Shown: positions 7,824 to 16,139 of the stretch, piece by piece
How positions within the stretch are numbered: position 1 is the stretch's first letter
Layout of the letters: each line of letters begins with the position of its first letter
Position numbers and translations under genes: made by a program
The notes under the pieces: model-generated
Seen by the model: only the letters and a program-made list of their open reading frames with translations
Told to the model about the DNA's origin: nothing
The model's database searches: none
From: Mycobacterium sp. ELW1
Lineage (GTDB): Bacteria; Actinomycetota; Actinomycetes; Mycobacteriales; Mycobacteriaceae
Reading direction: 5' to 3'
Length of the DNA stretch: 64,000 bases
Assembly (NCBI RefSeq): GCF_008329905.1
Contig: NZ_CP032155.1
Span: 5,766,001-5,830,000, forward strand

Positions 7824-8042
7824 TCAGTAGGGGGAACTTGACCTGCAGCTTCGTAGACCCACTCGCGGATATGTCCCCACAGAGCATTCGCCATGGCCAT
7901 GCCGAGTGGTTACCTGAATCGACTCTCCGTCTGCGTTGGTCGCTGCGACGACCAACACTTCTTTGTTGTCCTCCACCACCCTGTAAAGGTCAATTGAGAA
8001 GCCATCTTCAAGCCCTTTGATTTGTACTGGCAGGTCGGTCAT
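7824..8042 (-). CDS. Hypothetical 72-residue protein
   Basis: The start is the ATG at 8042, preceded at good spacing by a GAGGGG ribosome site, rather than the longer upstream frame. Residues 1-45 look like a compact beta-rich domain (GLEDGFSIDLYRVVEDNKEV, LVVAATNADGE); the tail is Cys/Arg/Ser-rich. No family recognised. It lies 248 nt downstream of the exonuclease gene on the same strand and could be part of its transcript. Confidence 0.5.
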   Translation of the reverse strand: MTDLPVQIKGLEDGFSIDLYRVVEDNKEVLVVAATNADGESIQVTTRHGHGECSVGTYPRVGLRSCRSSSPY

Positions 8043-8290
8043 TCGATACCCCTCACATGGTCTCCGGCTTCCACCCTCGCCTAGAAATGAACCCCGTTCG
8101 GACGGGCGGGCGTCAGTGCCTTCACTCGCAGGATAGAACGGTCCCTCCGCCGTCAATCCGCAGTCGCGTCCCTAATCTCAAAGGGGCGAGTGCCCTATAC
8201 GTCGTCGAATCAGTCAATGAGCGCACCTGACGCGCCAGCGGACGACCAGACCTCCTAGGTCAGCGACATGTTGGCGACGTCGTCACGTCT

Positions 8291-8923
8291 CTAGTACGCA
8301 AAGACGTCACCGCATCCGCGCAGATCCGTCTCGATCCGAATAGGTAGATATCCAAAAGTCCGCTCAGCAATATCAGCTACCCCGTTGGCTCTTGCCTCAT
8401 CCATCAAAGTCTCTAAGAGAGGGACTAGGTATAGGACGTCACGCACGGCATACGCCAGTTGCTCCTCGGTGAAAGCGGAGGACATCCAGTCTGATGTCTG
8501 CTGGCTCTTATCCAGCACGACCCCGAGGAATCGCTGCAGAGTCGGCTTTAGGCTGTGCTCACCCGCGTCCACTTCAGGCCGAACGATCTTCGACAGAATC
8601 TTGGTACAGGCCACGTTTCGCGCACTTGCCTTCCAGTGAAAGCGCATGAATCTGAGATCGAAGGGCGCGTGATGGAAGACCTTGCGAACCTGTTCAGACG
8701 TCAGCAACTCCCGCAGTCTTTCGGGTTGATGGCCATTCAACCTAATGACCTGCGTCGCCACGTCCGGTACATGTAGCTGGCAGGTTCCAATCCGGTCGAA
8801 CCGCCAATCCAAACCGCTGGTCTCTATGTCCCATGCAACGAGCCTCGCGTCCCTGACAGCCGTTTCGAAATCGGACGAGACATCGCCCTCGACGAGGTCA
8901 ACTTCTTGAAGCTTGGTCATCAT
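8291..8923 (-). CDS. RNase D-like DEDDy 3'-5' exonuclease
   Basis: 210 residues. All three exonuclease motifs are visible: Exo I in VAWDIETSGLDW (about 30-41), Exo II in HHAPFDLRFM, and Exo III in YAVRDVLYL with the Tyr of the DEDDy subclass. It should trim RNA or DNA from the 3' end with two metal ions. It is much shorter than E. coli RNase D (about 375 residues) and has no HRDC domain, so it is a stand-alone nuclease core. The ATG overlaps the stop of the upstream membrane-protein gene by 4 nt (ATGA), so the two are translationally coupled. The location next to a tRNA-end scar and mobile elements makes a housekeeping role less likely. Defence is a possibility, inferred only from context. 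Confidence 0.85.
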   Translation of the reverse strand: MMTKLQEVDLVEGDVSSDFETAVRDARLVAWDIETSGLDWRFDRIGTCQLHVPDVATQVIRLNGHQPERLRELLTSEQVRKVFHHAPFDLRFMRFHWKASARNVACTKILSKIVRPEVDAGEHSLKPTLQRFLGVVLDKSQQTSDWMSSAFTEEQLAYAVRDVLYLVPLLETLMDEARANGVADIAERTFGYLPIRIETDLRGCGDVFAY

Positions 8924-9726
8924 TGCCCGCCTTTTCCGGTGACGTCGGCCAGAGGGACAGGCCTGCTCTGATCCGAGATTGCGTCAAGATCCTCTTTGAA
9001 AAAATCACGAAACGACCCCTGTCCGAAGAGCATGGTCGGGACGTCCCCACGTCGCCTTCTGTTCGCGTACAAGGTAACCACCACCTTGTCGTCGAAGCTG
9101 TACGAAGTGTAGGTCGGATCGCCAGCGCGATAGTAGATGCGAATGTCAGCTTGACATGCATCTGAGGTTCCCAGCCGCGCGAACTCCTCTGCTGTCTCCA
9201 AGACGTTGTCGCGGACCTTCTGCGAGGTGTAGGCGTACCGCTTTGCTAGAACTTCCATGCTCGCGTCATCGTCGGGATCTGGGAGAAACAGTCGAAGGGA
9301 ATTGCCCTTGACCTTGGCGAACTCTTCGATCTTCGTCCAGTGAAACTTTCGCCAACTGCTCCCATACGCGATGAAGACAGATACATGTTTTGACGTCTTG
9401 AACAGTTCATCCCAAGGCACATCGAGCCAGTTCATACTCACGCGATCTAGACCCGCCGCGTTGATGTCCGCAGCAAGGTTTGTCTTTTCGAGTACCTCTT
9501 CCATGAAGTCTCGCTTAGCTCTGAGATCCCAAAGCAGCGCGAGTCCACCAGTCGTTATCAGCAGTCCACCAGCTTGGTTCGCGGTGGCTTGCAGCGCGTT
9601 GTGCGCCTCAAACCAAAGGATGTTGGACAGCCACATCAAGCCGATGCCCGCCAAGGCGACAAGCGATGCAGTCATCGCGGTCTTATAAGTCGTCAACTTT
9701 GACCGTATGGCGCTATCGCCGCTCAA
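8920..9726 (-). CDS. Two-TM protein with unknown soluble domain, partner of the exonuclease
   Basis: 268 residues from a TTG start. Residues 16-33 (ASLVALAGIGLMWLSNIL) and 48-65 (GGLLITTGGLALLWDLRA) are two membrane helices. A helical linker (FMEEVLEKTNLAADI) leads to a soluble alpha/beta domain of about 160 residues with SVFIAYGSSWRK, LRLFLPDPDDD, ADIRIYYRAG and SFDDKVVVTLYANRRRRGD. The strand-loop pattern and the position of the DDK motif recall a degenerate phospholipase-D-like fold, but the HxK signature is absent, so I do not name it. A membrane-anchored sensor or effector domain coupled to a nuclease is the architecture expected of many phage-defence pairs; that is inference. Confidence 0.7.
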   Translation of the reverse strand: MSGDSAIRSKLTTYKTAMTASLVALAGIGLMWLSNILWFEAHNALQATANQAGGLLITTGGLALLWDLRAKRDFMEEVLEKTNLAADINAAGLDRVSMNWLDVPWDELFKTSKHVSVFIAYGSSWRKFHWTKIEEFAKVKGNSLRLFLPDPDDDASMEVLAKRYAYTSQKVRDNVLETAEEFARLGTSDACQADIRIYYRAGDPTYTSYSFDDKVVVTLYANRRRRGDVPTMLFGQGSFRDFFKEDLDAISDQSRPVPLADVTGKGGQ

Positions 9727-10264
9727 GTTGACTCACCCGCCGACCTCACAGCAGCCAGAATAGGTGCGCCTGCCGACAATTCTGTGTCAACGTGCCGGTC
9801 GACAGCCCGAGGTTCTGGTCCGGTTGTCGTCCCGCTGCTACAACATCTTCTGTTGGGCGTGGACCATCTGCGCTCGACGAGCCAGAGGCGGCGTGGGAAT
9901 TCAGCGCCAGGCCGTATGTGAGGCGGATGAAATCTCCTCTTGAAAGCGCCTGGCCAGCACGTAACCCCTCTGGACTGTCCGCCCGCTGTCACGAGCGTGT
10001 CACAAGTGTGCCGACTTCCAGCGGACGCGAGGAACGTGTGTGAGGACGACGTTTCGCAAGTCAGTATCAACGGAGGACGTCGGCGGATTGGCCAGAGAGT
10101 CCATGGATCGACTTCCCAAGCTGGCTGATGACCGGCAACCGCGGGTCCGCAGTCAGTCCGCCGTAACGTCGTTCGCACTCTTACGCATCCAACGGAATCA
10201 ACCGAATGACGTGTCATTTCAAACGTTTCCAGCGTCGCCTTCATCGCCAAACCCGCTGGTGGTG
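9727..10264. other. Gene-poor stretch up to the tRNA remnant
   Basis: About 540 bases without a convincing gene. Frames on both strands here show no ribosome site, no recognisable domain and unnatural residue composition. The stretch probably carries the promoter of the minus-strand operon at its left edge and the end of the integrated element at its right. Confidence 0.5.
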
Positions 10265-10309
10265 TCGTTCGGGACGAAGAGGTCGTGGGTTGGAATCCCG
10301 CCACCCCGA
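10265..10309 (+). other. 3' half of a tRNA-Pro(CGG): attachment-site scar
   Basis: The sequence reproduces the 3' part of a proline tRNA: part of the anticodon arm TCG-TTCGGGA-CGAAG with anticodon CGG (10270-10272), the T-arm stem GTGGG/CCCGC (10285-10289 and 10297-10301), the 3' acceptor strand CACCCCG (10302-10308) and discriminator A. No D-arm or 5' acceptor strand precedes it. The T-loop reads TTGGAAT, so the invariant C56 is mutated, and CCA is not encoded. A hairpin terminator follows. This is what remains at the distal end when an element integrates into the 3' end of a tRNA gene; the intact copy should lie left of the window. Confidence 0.75.
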
Positions 10310-10326
10310 CTGCGAAAAGTACGAGG

Positions 10327-10370
10327 GCCTCGATCGATTATTCGATTGAGGCTTCTTCTTTTTCTTCTTT
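10327..10370 (+). terminator. Rho-independent terminator after the tRNA remnant
   Basis: The stem GCCTCGATCGA (10327-10337) pairs with TCGATTGAGGC (10342-10352) across a 4-nt loop with one G-U pair. A T-rich run follows on the plus strand. It is probably the original terminator of the tRNA-Pro gene. Confidence 0.85.
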
Positions 10371-10386
10371 TGCCGACAGCCTTTCT

Positions 10387-11772
10387 CTACAGCCCGAGCG
10401 CTTGGTAGATGCCGGCCCGCTCCCGGTAGGCGTCCGGCAGCGGCGCGAAGATCGTCCAGTCGTGGAACTGGCCCTTCCTGAGCACAAACGTGAAGTCCGC
10501 ACCCGCGGCGGTCGCTTTGTCGCGCAGGCGCAGAGCCTGCTGGGTCAGCAGGTCCCGAGAGCTCGAGTAGACCGTCGTCGGCGGCAGCCCGGCCAGCGAT
10601 CCGAAGATCGGGCTGACGACGGGATCGGTTGTGGCGAGATCCCCCGCCCACGTCAGGAGGTTGTTGTCGTGCCCTTCGTGGGGGTTGCCCAGCAGCGGAT
10701 CGTCCACCGGATTGGGGAAGGTGTCACTGAGGTCGAGGGCGGGAGCCATCAGAACGAGGCGATGCGGCTGGGTGCCGCTGCGTTTGACGATCTCCTGCAG
10801 CGCGGCCAAGGCGATGGTGCCGCCGGCCGAGTCGCCCATCACGCTCACGTTGTCCGAGCCGTGCGCGGCGATCTGCGCGCCGATGAAGTCGGCCATCACC
10901 GGGATGTCCGTTGCGGCAGTGCCAACGGGCGCAAGGGTATACAGGGGAACCACGATCGTCGCGTGGGTATCGCGGGCCATGTCGGTGTAGGTCCACCAGT
11001 GGAAGATGCTGATCTGCCCGATGAACGAGCCGCCGTGAATGGCCACCACGTACTGGCCGCTCGGATCGCGCGGCGTCAGCGTCCACACGGCCATGCCTTC
11101 GTATTCCGTCTTCTGCGCTGTGATCCCGGACAGCAGGAAGAAGTCCGGCTTCCCGTCGGTGAAGAACGGAATCTGCGCGCTGGTTCCGCTCAAGCTGAAG
11201 GGCAGATTGAAGGTCTTTGTCACGAAATTGATGGCACGCAGGCCGGCCACCACCGCGCGCTGGAAGATCGTGGGCGGCGGACCGCTGTACAAACTTTCGT
11301 CGACCGGCGGCGCCGCCTCCGCGGCCACTGCCTCTGACGTCGAGGTCACCCTTGCCGACGATGCGTGGGCGACGGTAGAGGAGGTGGGATTGACCACCAA
11401 AGACGTTGTGGCAGTTGGCTTTGCCGCTGCCGCCGCAGGCGAGACCGCGTCCTGGTCGTCGCGCCGAGTGGCCCCGAGGACGGAGAGTGCCACCGCGACG
11501 ACGTTGGGCGTCTTGGGTGCGGGGGCTGTCGACGTGATCCGCACCGGATTCGAAACGACCGACAGTGCTTGGGATTTCGTCGCTGGACGAGGTTTTTGTC
11601 GAGCGCTGGAGGCGGATGTGTTCTTGGTCGACGCCGCCGACGAGGAGGCACCGTCCGACGCGGATCCGGTATCCGCCCACGCCACACCTTGGGCGGCCAG
11701 CGCTATTCCCGCACCCACCCCGAGGGCGGCGGCAAGCCCGCCGATTCGTCCGACGAACACGCCTGCTGCCAT
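10387..11772 (-). CDS. Secreted HSL-type esterase/lipase
   Basis: 461 residues from the ATG at 11772, chosen because a GGGAGG ribosome site precedes it. An upstream in-frame ATG would add 40 unlikely residues. An N-terminal signal peptide (GLAAALGVGAGIALAAQG, cleavage near AWA-D) is followed by about 130 low-complexity Ser/Thr/Ala residues, probably a cell-wall spacer. An alpha/beta hydrolase domain then shows the oxyanion motif HGGSF, the nucleophile elbow GDSAGG, an Asp near SSSRDLL and the catalytic His in GQFHDW. These are the hormone-sensitive-lipase (LipY/LipH-type) features. It should hydrolyse short- or medium-chain esters outside the membrane. It reads towards the tRNA scar and is probably a core gene. 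Confidence 0.85.
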   Translation of the reverse strand: MAAGVFVGRIGGLAAALGVGAGIALAAQGVAWADTGSASDGASSSAASTKNTSASSARQKPRPATKSQALSVVSNPVRITSTAPAPKTPNVVAVALSVLGATRRDDQDAVSPAAAAAKPTATTSLVVNPTSSTVAHASSARVTSTSEAVAAEAAPPVDESLYSGPPPTIFQRAVVAGLRAINFVTKTFNLPFSLSGTSAQIPFFTDGKPDFFLLSGITAQKTEYEGMAVWTLTPRDPSGQYVVAIHGGSFIGQISIFHWWTYTDMARDTHATIVVPLYTLAPVGTAATDIPVMADFIGAQIAAHGSDNVSVMGDSAGGTIALAALQEIVKRSGTQPHRLVLMAPALDLSDTFPNPVDDPLLGNPHEGHDNNLLTWAGDLATTDPVVSPIFGSLAGLPPTTVYSSSRDLLTQQALRLRDKATAAGADFTFVLRKGQFHDWTIFAPLPDAYRERAGIYQALGL

Positions 11773-11871
11773 GGCCCGACCTCCCGACGACGCTGTGGTT
11801 AGGCCGAAGGTAGCAGGACTGCCCTGGTCGCAAGGCGATTTGTCGACGTGGCCGGCCAGGCGACCATAGGC

Positions 11872-11904
11872 AAAAACCGTTCGCCGGGTCATGCGGCGAA
11901 CGGT
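11872..11904 (-). terminator. Terminator of the Pro-rich secreted protein gene
   Basis: On the minus strand ACCGTTCGCCG and CGGCGAACGGT form a perfect 11-bp stem (11894-11904 with 11876-11886) with a 7-nt loop. Five T residues follow. It lies 20 nt past the stop of the minus-strand gene at 11925. Confidence 0.85.
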
Positions 11905-11924
11905 CCGGCCTCAACGGCTGCGCG

Positions 11925-12638
11925 TCAGAACGGTGGCGGCGGCAGCCCCGGCGGCGGCGGCAGCGGGGGCGGGCCGGGTAGCGGCGGCGAGCCCGGCAGG
12001 AACGGAATCCACGGCGGCGGCGGCAGCGCGGGTGGCGGCGGCAGCGGCGGCGGTCCGATCGCGGGCGGCGGAGGCAGCGGGCCGAGCGCCGGCGGCGGAG
12101 GCAACGGGCCCAAGGCCGGTGGCGGAGGCAACACCGGCGCTGCCGGCAACGCGGCAACCGCGGGTGGCGGTGGCAGCGCGGGGGCTGCCGGAGGCGGAGG
12201 CAACACCGGCGCTGCCGGCAATGCAGCTGCCGCCGGAACCGCGGCTGCGGCCGGAACCGCGGCTGCCGCAGGAGCCGCCGCGCCCGTCAAGGCCGCGAGC
12301 GGGTTGCCACTCTGGAAAGCGGAGAACACCAGCGCAGAGCCCACACTGCCGGCCACAGCGGTAGTACCACCGATCGCACCATTGGCGATCGGTACCCCGA
12401 TGGCGAGCCCGACGTTCTGCGCGGCCTGGTCCTGGGCGGTCTGACGGGCCTCGTCCACCGAACGACCGATGGTGTTGTTGTACGTATTCGTCAAGCTGTC
12501 GAGGTACGTCTGCAGATCCGACCCCTGATCAGCCGTCGCGCTGGGGGCGGCTACACCTGTACCAGCCGCCGCAAACAAGGTCCCCAGCGACAACGAAGTC
12601 GCAGCCACCGCTCGAAGCGATGTATGACGAAGGCTCAT
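11925..12638 (-). CDS. Secreted Ala/Pro-rich protein
   Basis: 237 residues from the ATG at 12638, which has an AAGGAGG ribosome site. The signal peptide (residues 1-30, ending GVAAPSA) is followed by a 60-residue ordered part (YLDSLTNTYNNTIGRSVDEA, then a Gly/Ala helix). The last 110 residues are Ala-rich and then nearly pure Pro with Ala, Leu and Gly spacers, in units of the type PPPPALGPL. Such tails span the mycobacterial cell wall or bind surface partners. Function unknown. A strong terminator follows. The repeat-rich 3' end is prone to length variation. Confidence 0.75.
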   Translation of the reverse strand: MSLRHTSLRAVAATSLSLGTLFAAAGTGVAAPSATADQGSDLQTYLDSLTNTYNNTIGRSVDEARQTAQDQAAQNVGLAIGVPIANGAIGGTTAVAGSVGSALVFSAFQSGNPLAALTGAAAPAAAAVPAAAAVPAAAALPAAPVLPPPPAAPALPPPPAVAALPAAPVLPPPPALGPLPPPPALGPLPPPPAIGPPPLPPPPALPPPPWIPFLPGSPPLPGPPPLPPPPGLPPPPF

Positions 12639-12768
12639 ATCGGCCTCCTTCCTGATGGCGCCATAGTATCGGGCCGGGCGATAAACCGACACTTACGTTT
12701 TTCTAAGCTATCGCCAATCCGGCCAGCAACGTGACAAAGCCTCAGTTCAGGAACACCGTCAGGCAGGC

Positions 12769-14439
12769 TCACAATGCTGTCGCGGCCGCCCTACCCGCGG
12801 CACGCCCGGAAAACAGACAGCCTCCCAGGAACGTGCCCTCCAACGCGTTGTACCCGTGCACGCCACCGCCGCCGAACCCGGCGACCTCCCCCGCCGCATA
12901 CAGACCGTCGATCGGCTTGCCGTCCATTCCCACCGCCCGCGACGACAGATCGGTTTGGATGCCGCCGAGCGTTTTTCGGGTCAGGATATGCAGCTTCACC
13001 CCGATCAGCGGCCCCGCAGCCGGGTCGAGAATCCGGTGCGGCGCCGCGGTCCGGCCGATGCGGTCGCCGATGTAGCGACGAGAGTTGCGAATGCCTTGTA
13101 CCTGAGCGTCTTTGGAGTACGGGTTTGCCATCTGCAGGTCGCGCGACTCAATCTGTCGGCGAATCAGCCCGGCATCCAGCAGCGGTTCGGCGGTGAGCGC
13201 ATTCATCTTCGCCACCAGCTCGTCGAGGCCGTCGGCCACCACGAAGTCCGCTCCGTTGCGCTTGAAGGCCTCCACCGGCGCCGGCGCACCCTTGCTGAAC
13301 AACCGCTCCTTGAGGAATCCGGCACGGTCCTTGCCGGTGATGTCGGGGTTCTGCTCGGAACCCGACAGGGCGAACTCCCGCTCGATCATCTTCTGAGTCA
13401 GGATGAACCAGCTGTGGTCATACCCCGCGATCTCCGGGGTGGTGCGCAGATAGCGCAGCGTGCCCAGGGTGTCGTAGCCGGGCAGGTACGGCTGGGGCAG
13501 CCGCCGCCCCAGTGCGTCGAACCACATCGATGACGGTCCCGGCAGAATCCTGATGGCATGTTCGGGCCAGATCGGTGCCCAGTTCTGCACACCTTCGGTG
13601 TAGTGCCACATCCGGTCTCGGTTGACCAGTCGCACGCCGGAGCCGGCGGCGATGTCGAGCATCCGGCCGTCGACGTAGGCCGGTACCCCGGTGATCATCG
13701 ACGCGGGCGGTGTTCCCATCCGCTCCGGCCAATAGCGCCGGACGATGTCGTGGTTCCCCCCGATACCGCCGGTGGTCACGATCACAGCCTGAGCCTGAAA
13801 CTCAAAGTCGCCCAAGCGGTCCCGGTTCGACGGTGCACCGCGTGGTGCGTCGTCGGGCGCCAGCACCGCGCCCCGCACGCCGGTTGCGGCACCGTCCGCG
13901 ATGACAAGTTCGTCGACCCGGTGCCGGTGCCGGAACGTCACCAGGCCGCGCTCGGCGGCAGCCAGTGCGGAGTTGACGAACGGCTCGACCACGCCGGTGC
14001 CGGTGCCCCAGGCGACGTGGAAGCGCGGCACCGAATTGCCGTGCCCGTCGGCGCGGAGGTCACCCCGCTCAGCCCAGCCGACGGTCGGCAGGAACGTGAT
14101 GCCGTGCCCCAGCAGCCAGGAGCGTTTCTCACCGGCGGCGAATTCGACGTAGGCGCGGGCCCACCGCACCGCCCAACTGTCCTCATCGTCGACCCGGTCG
14201 AATTGCGCACTTCCGGACCAGTCACCCCAGGCGAGCTCGAGACTGTCCTTGACGCCCAGCCGACGCTGCTCGGGGGTGTCGACCAAGAACAGGCCACCGA
14301 ACGACCAGAACGCCTGCCCGCCGAGGTTGGCCTGGTTCTCCTGGTCGAGCAGCAGCACCTTTTTACCGCGGCTGGTCAGTTCGTGGGTGGCGACCAAACC
14401 GGCCAGGCCGGCGCCGATCACGATGACGTCTGCGTCCAT
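12769..14439 (-). CDS. FAD-binding dehydrogenase (KstD/fumarate-reductase-like flavoprotein)
   Basis: 556 residues with the Rossmann FAD motif at the very start (VIVIGAGLAGLVATHEL), a Glu/Asp at the end of strand 2 (LLDQEN), a GGQAFWSFGG loop, a central VIVTTGGIGGN strand and the C-terminal FAD segment GLYAAGEVAGFGGGG. That layout matches the fumarate-reductase/3-ketosteroid-dehydrogenase flavoprotein family and resembles M. tuberculosis Rv0785. The substrate is unknown; steroid or other ring dehydrogenation is plausible. It is divergent from the small gene at 14484. Confidence 0.85.
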   Translation of the reverse strand: MDADVIVIGAGLAGLVATHELTSRGKKVLLLDQENQANLGGQAFWSFGGLFLVDTPEQRRLGVKDSLELAWGDWSGSAQFDRVDDEDSWAVRWARAYVEFAAGEKRSWLLGHGITFLPTVGWAERGDLRADGHGNSVPRFHVAWGTGTGVVEPFVNSALAAAERGLVTFRHRHRVDELVIADGAATGVRGAVLAPDDAPRGAPSNRDRLGDFEFQAQAVIVTTGGIGGNHDIVRRYWPERMGTPPASMITGVPAYVDGRMLDIAAGSGVRLVNRDRMWHYTEGVQNWAPIWPEHAIRILPGPSSMWFDALGRRLPQPYLPGYDTLGTLRYLRTTPEIAGYDHSWFILTQKMIEREFALSGSEQNPDITGKDRAGFLKERLFSKGAPAPVEAFKRNGADFVVADGLDELVAKMNALTAEPLLDAGLIRRQIESRDLQMANPYSKDAQVQGIRNSRRYIGDRIGRTAAPHRILDPAAGPLIGVKLHILTRKTLGGIQTDLSSRAVGMDGKPIDGLYAAGEVAGFGGGGVHGYNALEGTFLGGCLFSGRAAGRAAATAL

Positions 14440-14483
14440 TTGATCTGAACCCTTCGGTGTCGACAGAGGATTATCGTCCCCCC

Positions 14484-14849
14484 ATGACGGAAATCAGTTT
14501 CGATCGGTGGTACCGGCCACTGGCTGCTCCGCTGGGTTTGGGCCCCGGTCGCTGCGACGTCTCGGTCGCCGGCGGGATCCTGCACGTGTCGATGGGCTGG
14601 GGTTTCTCGGCCGACATTCCACTGGCGTCGATCACCGATGCCAAGCCGGCGAAGGGGCCTTTTCTCGGGTGGGGGGTGCACGGCTGGCGGGGCCGATGGC
14701 TGGTGAACGGCTCGTCGAAAGGCGTCGTCGAACTGAGCATCGATCCCCCGGTGCAGGCCAAGGTGGTCGGAGTGCCGACAACGCTGCGATCTCTACTCGT
14801 CAGTGTCACCGACCCCGATGCCCTCATCTCCGCTTGCTCATACAAGTAA
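14484..14849 (+). CDS. Conserved mycobacterial protein of unknown function
   Basis: 121 residues from the ATG at 14484; a GTG 27 nt upstream is the alternative. The chain alternates short strands (CDVSVAGGILHVSMG, then IPLASITDAKPAKG, GVVELSIDP) and looks like a compact beta-barrel or PH-like fold. I do not recognise the family. It has its own promoter region, shared divergently with the flavoprotein gene. Confidence 0.65.
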   Translation: MTEISFDRWYRPLAAPLGLGPGRCDVSVAGGILHVSMGWGFSADIPLASITDAKPAKGPFLGWGVHGWRGRWLVNGSSKGVVELSIDPPVQAKVVGVPTTLRSLLVSVTDPDALISACSYK

Positions 14850-14909
14850 AACCGCAACTGGAGTGACCCACGGGGTTTAGCTCCTCGCCTCTGCGGGGAC
14901 AAGCTTTCA

Positions 14910-15932
14910 GTGACGCTTGCTCCCATAGTTGTAGAACCGCGCCTCCCCGAAGCTCGTGGGCCGGTATCGATGGCCGTCCTCGAGCTTCTCACCGAACGTG
15001 CGCCGCGCAACTATCTGCAGCGGATCGAAGCATCGCTCCATGACTCCGATCCTTACGGCATCGACATCCAGCTTGCGCTCTACGTCTGCTACGAGCTGCA
15101 CTACCGCGGGTTTGCCGGAGTCGATCCCGGTTGGGAGTGGAACCCGGGCCTTCTGTATCTGCGCGCCCAACTCGAAGAGACGTTCATGACCGCTGTGCAG
15201 CGCGATGTCGGTGACATCGGTCCCGAAGACACGGCCGACGCCGAGATGGCGAAGCTGACGATCGAACCGGCCGACGGCACGGGCCCGTCCTACTATCTGC
15301 GCAGCACGGGCACCTGGGAGCAGATGCAGGAGTACTTCGTGCATCGCTCGCTCTACCACCTCAAGGAGGGCGACCCGCACGCGTGGGCCATCCCCCGGTT
15401 GACCGGACTTGCCAAGTCGGCCTTTGTGGCCATCGAGTTCGACGAATTCGGCGGTGGCAGAAGCGATCACGCGCACCAGCAGCTCTTCGCGGACCTGATG
15501 GTCGCAGCCGGCCTGGACGCGAGCTACCTCGGCTACATCGACGCGGTGCCCGCCGCATCGCTGACCGTGGTGAACCTGATGTCGATGTTCGGACTGCACC
15601 GTGCGTATCGGGGCGCTGCCATCGGGCACTTCGCCTCCACCGAGATCACCTCGTCGCCGGGATCGCGCCGACTGGTTGATGCCATGGAGCGCATGGGTGC
15701 GCCGGACACGTGCGCACAGTTCTACCGTGAGCATGTGGAGGCTGACGCCGTGCACGAGCAGGTGGTCCGCACCGACGTCGTGGGCGATCTGGTGAGCCGG
15801 GAGCCGGCGCTGGAGCGGGATGTCATCCTCGGAATCCGGGCCCACCTGATGGTGGAGGACCGGCTCGCCGATCACCTGATGCGATGCTGGACCAGCGGGC
15901 GCAGCTCGCTACGCCGGCCGCTGAGTAGCTGA
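14910..15932 (+). CDS. Iron-containing redox enzyme, heme-oxygenase-like fold
   Basis: 340 residues from a GTG start. The helical protein contains metal-ligand-like motifs typical of the heme-oxygenase-like diiron family: YELHYRGF with an early Glu/His pair, then EYFVHRSLYHLKE, then EFDEFGGGRSDHAHQQLF, and a late FYREHVEADAVHEQ with Glu and His residues. Relatives use a diiron centre for oxidative chemistry. The substrate cannot be told. It converges on a CDGSH iron-sulfur gene, which suggests an iron/redox theme. Confidence 0.75.
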   Translation: MTLAPIVVEPRLPEARGPVSMAVLELLTERAPRNYLQRIEASLHDSDPYGIDIQLALYVCYELHYRGFAGVDPGWEWNPGLLYLRAQLEETFMTAVQRDVGDIGPEDTADAEMAKLTIEPADGTGPSYYLRSTGTWEQMQEYFVHRSLYHLKEGDPHAWAIPRLTGLAKSAFVAIEFDEFGGGRSDHAHQQLFADLMVAAGLDASYLGYIDAVPAASLTVVNLMSMFGLHRAYRGAAIGHFASTEITSSPGSRRLVDAMERMGAPDTCAQFYREHVEADAVHEQVVRTDVVGDLVSREPALERDVILGIRAHLMVEDRLADHLMRCWTSGRSSLRRPLSS

Positions 15933-16139
15933 CGACTCGCCGTCGCCGGTACGCCGGCGACGGCGATGACTGGTGTCGCACAGCGGATAGGTCTTGCTGC
16001 GCTTGCACATACAGATCGCGACCATGAAGCGGTCGGACTCGACGACTGAGCCGTCGGGCATCTCGATCCGCACCGGCCCCTGCACCATCATGGGGCCCGC
16101 GTCGACGATCCGGATCACCCGGGGTTCGTTGTCGCTCAC
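15909..16139 (-). CDS. CDGSH iron-sulfur domain protein
   Basis: 76 residues. The 2Fe-2S binding motif is explicit: CMCKRSKTYPLCDTSH fits CxC-x2-S/T-x3-P-x-C-D-x-S-H, with three Cys and one His ligand as in mitoNEET. The N-terminal half is a short beta domain (GPVRIEMPDGSVVES). It probably transfers electrons or clusters. Its 3' end overlaps the converging iron-enzyme gene by 24 nt, and its start overlaps the stop of the methyltransferase gene by 4 nt, so it is co-transcribed with that gene. Confidence 0.88.
   Translation of the reverse strand: MSDNEPRVIRIVDAGPMMVQGPVRIEMPDGSVVESDRFMVAICMCKRSKTYPLCDTSHRRRRRTGDGESSATQRPA

Noticed and set aside
506..10264. Intact tRNA-Pro expected at the other end of the element
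   Set aside because: I looked for the anticodon arm and T-arm on both strands and found none, so the intact copy must be left of the window or lost.
9723..10304. A 193-codon minus-strand frame covering the tRNA remnant
   Set aside because: It reads through the tRNA 3' half and has no ribosome site or domain; chance open frame.
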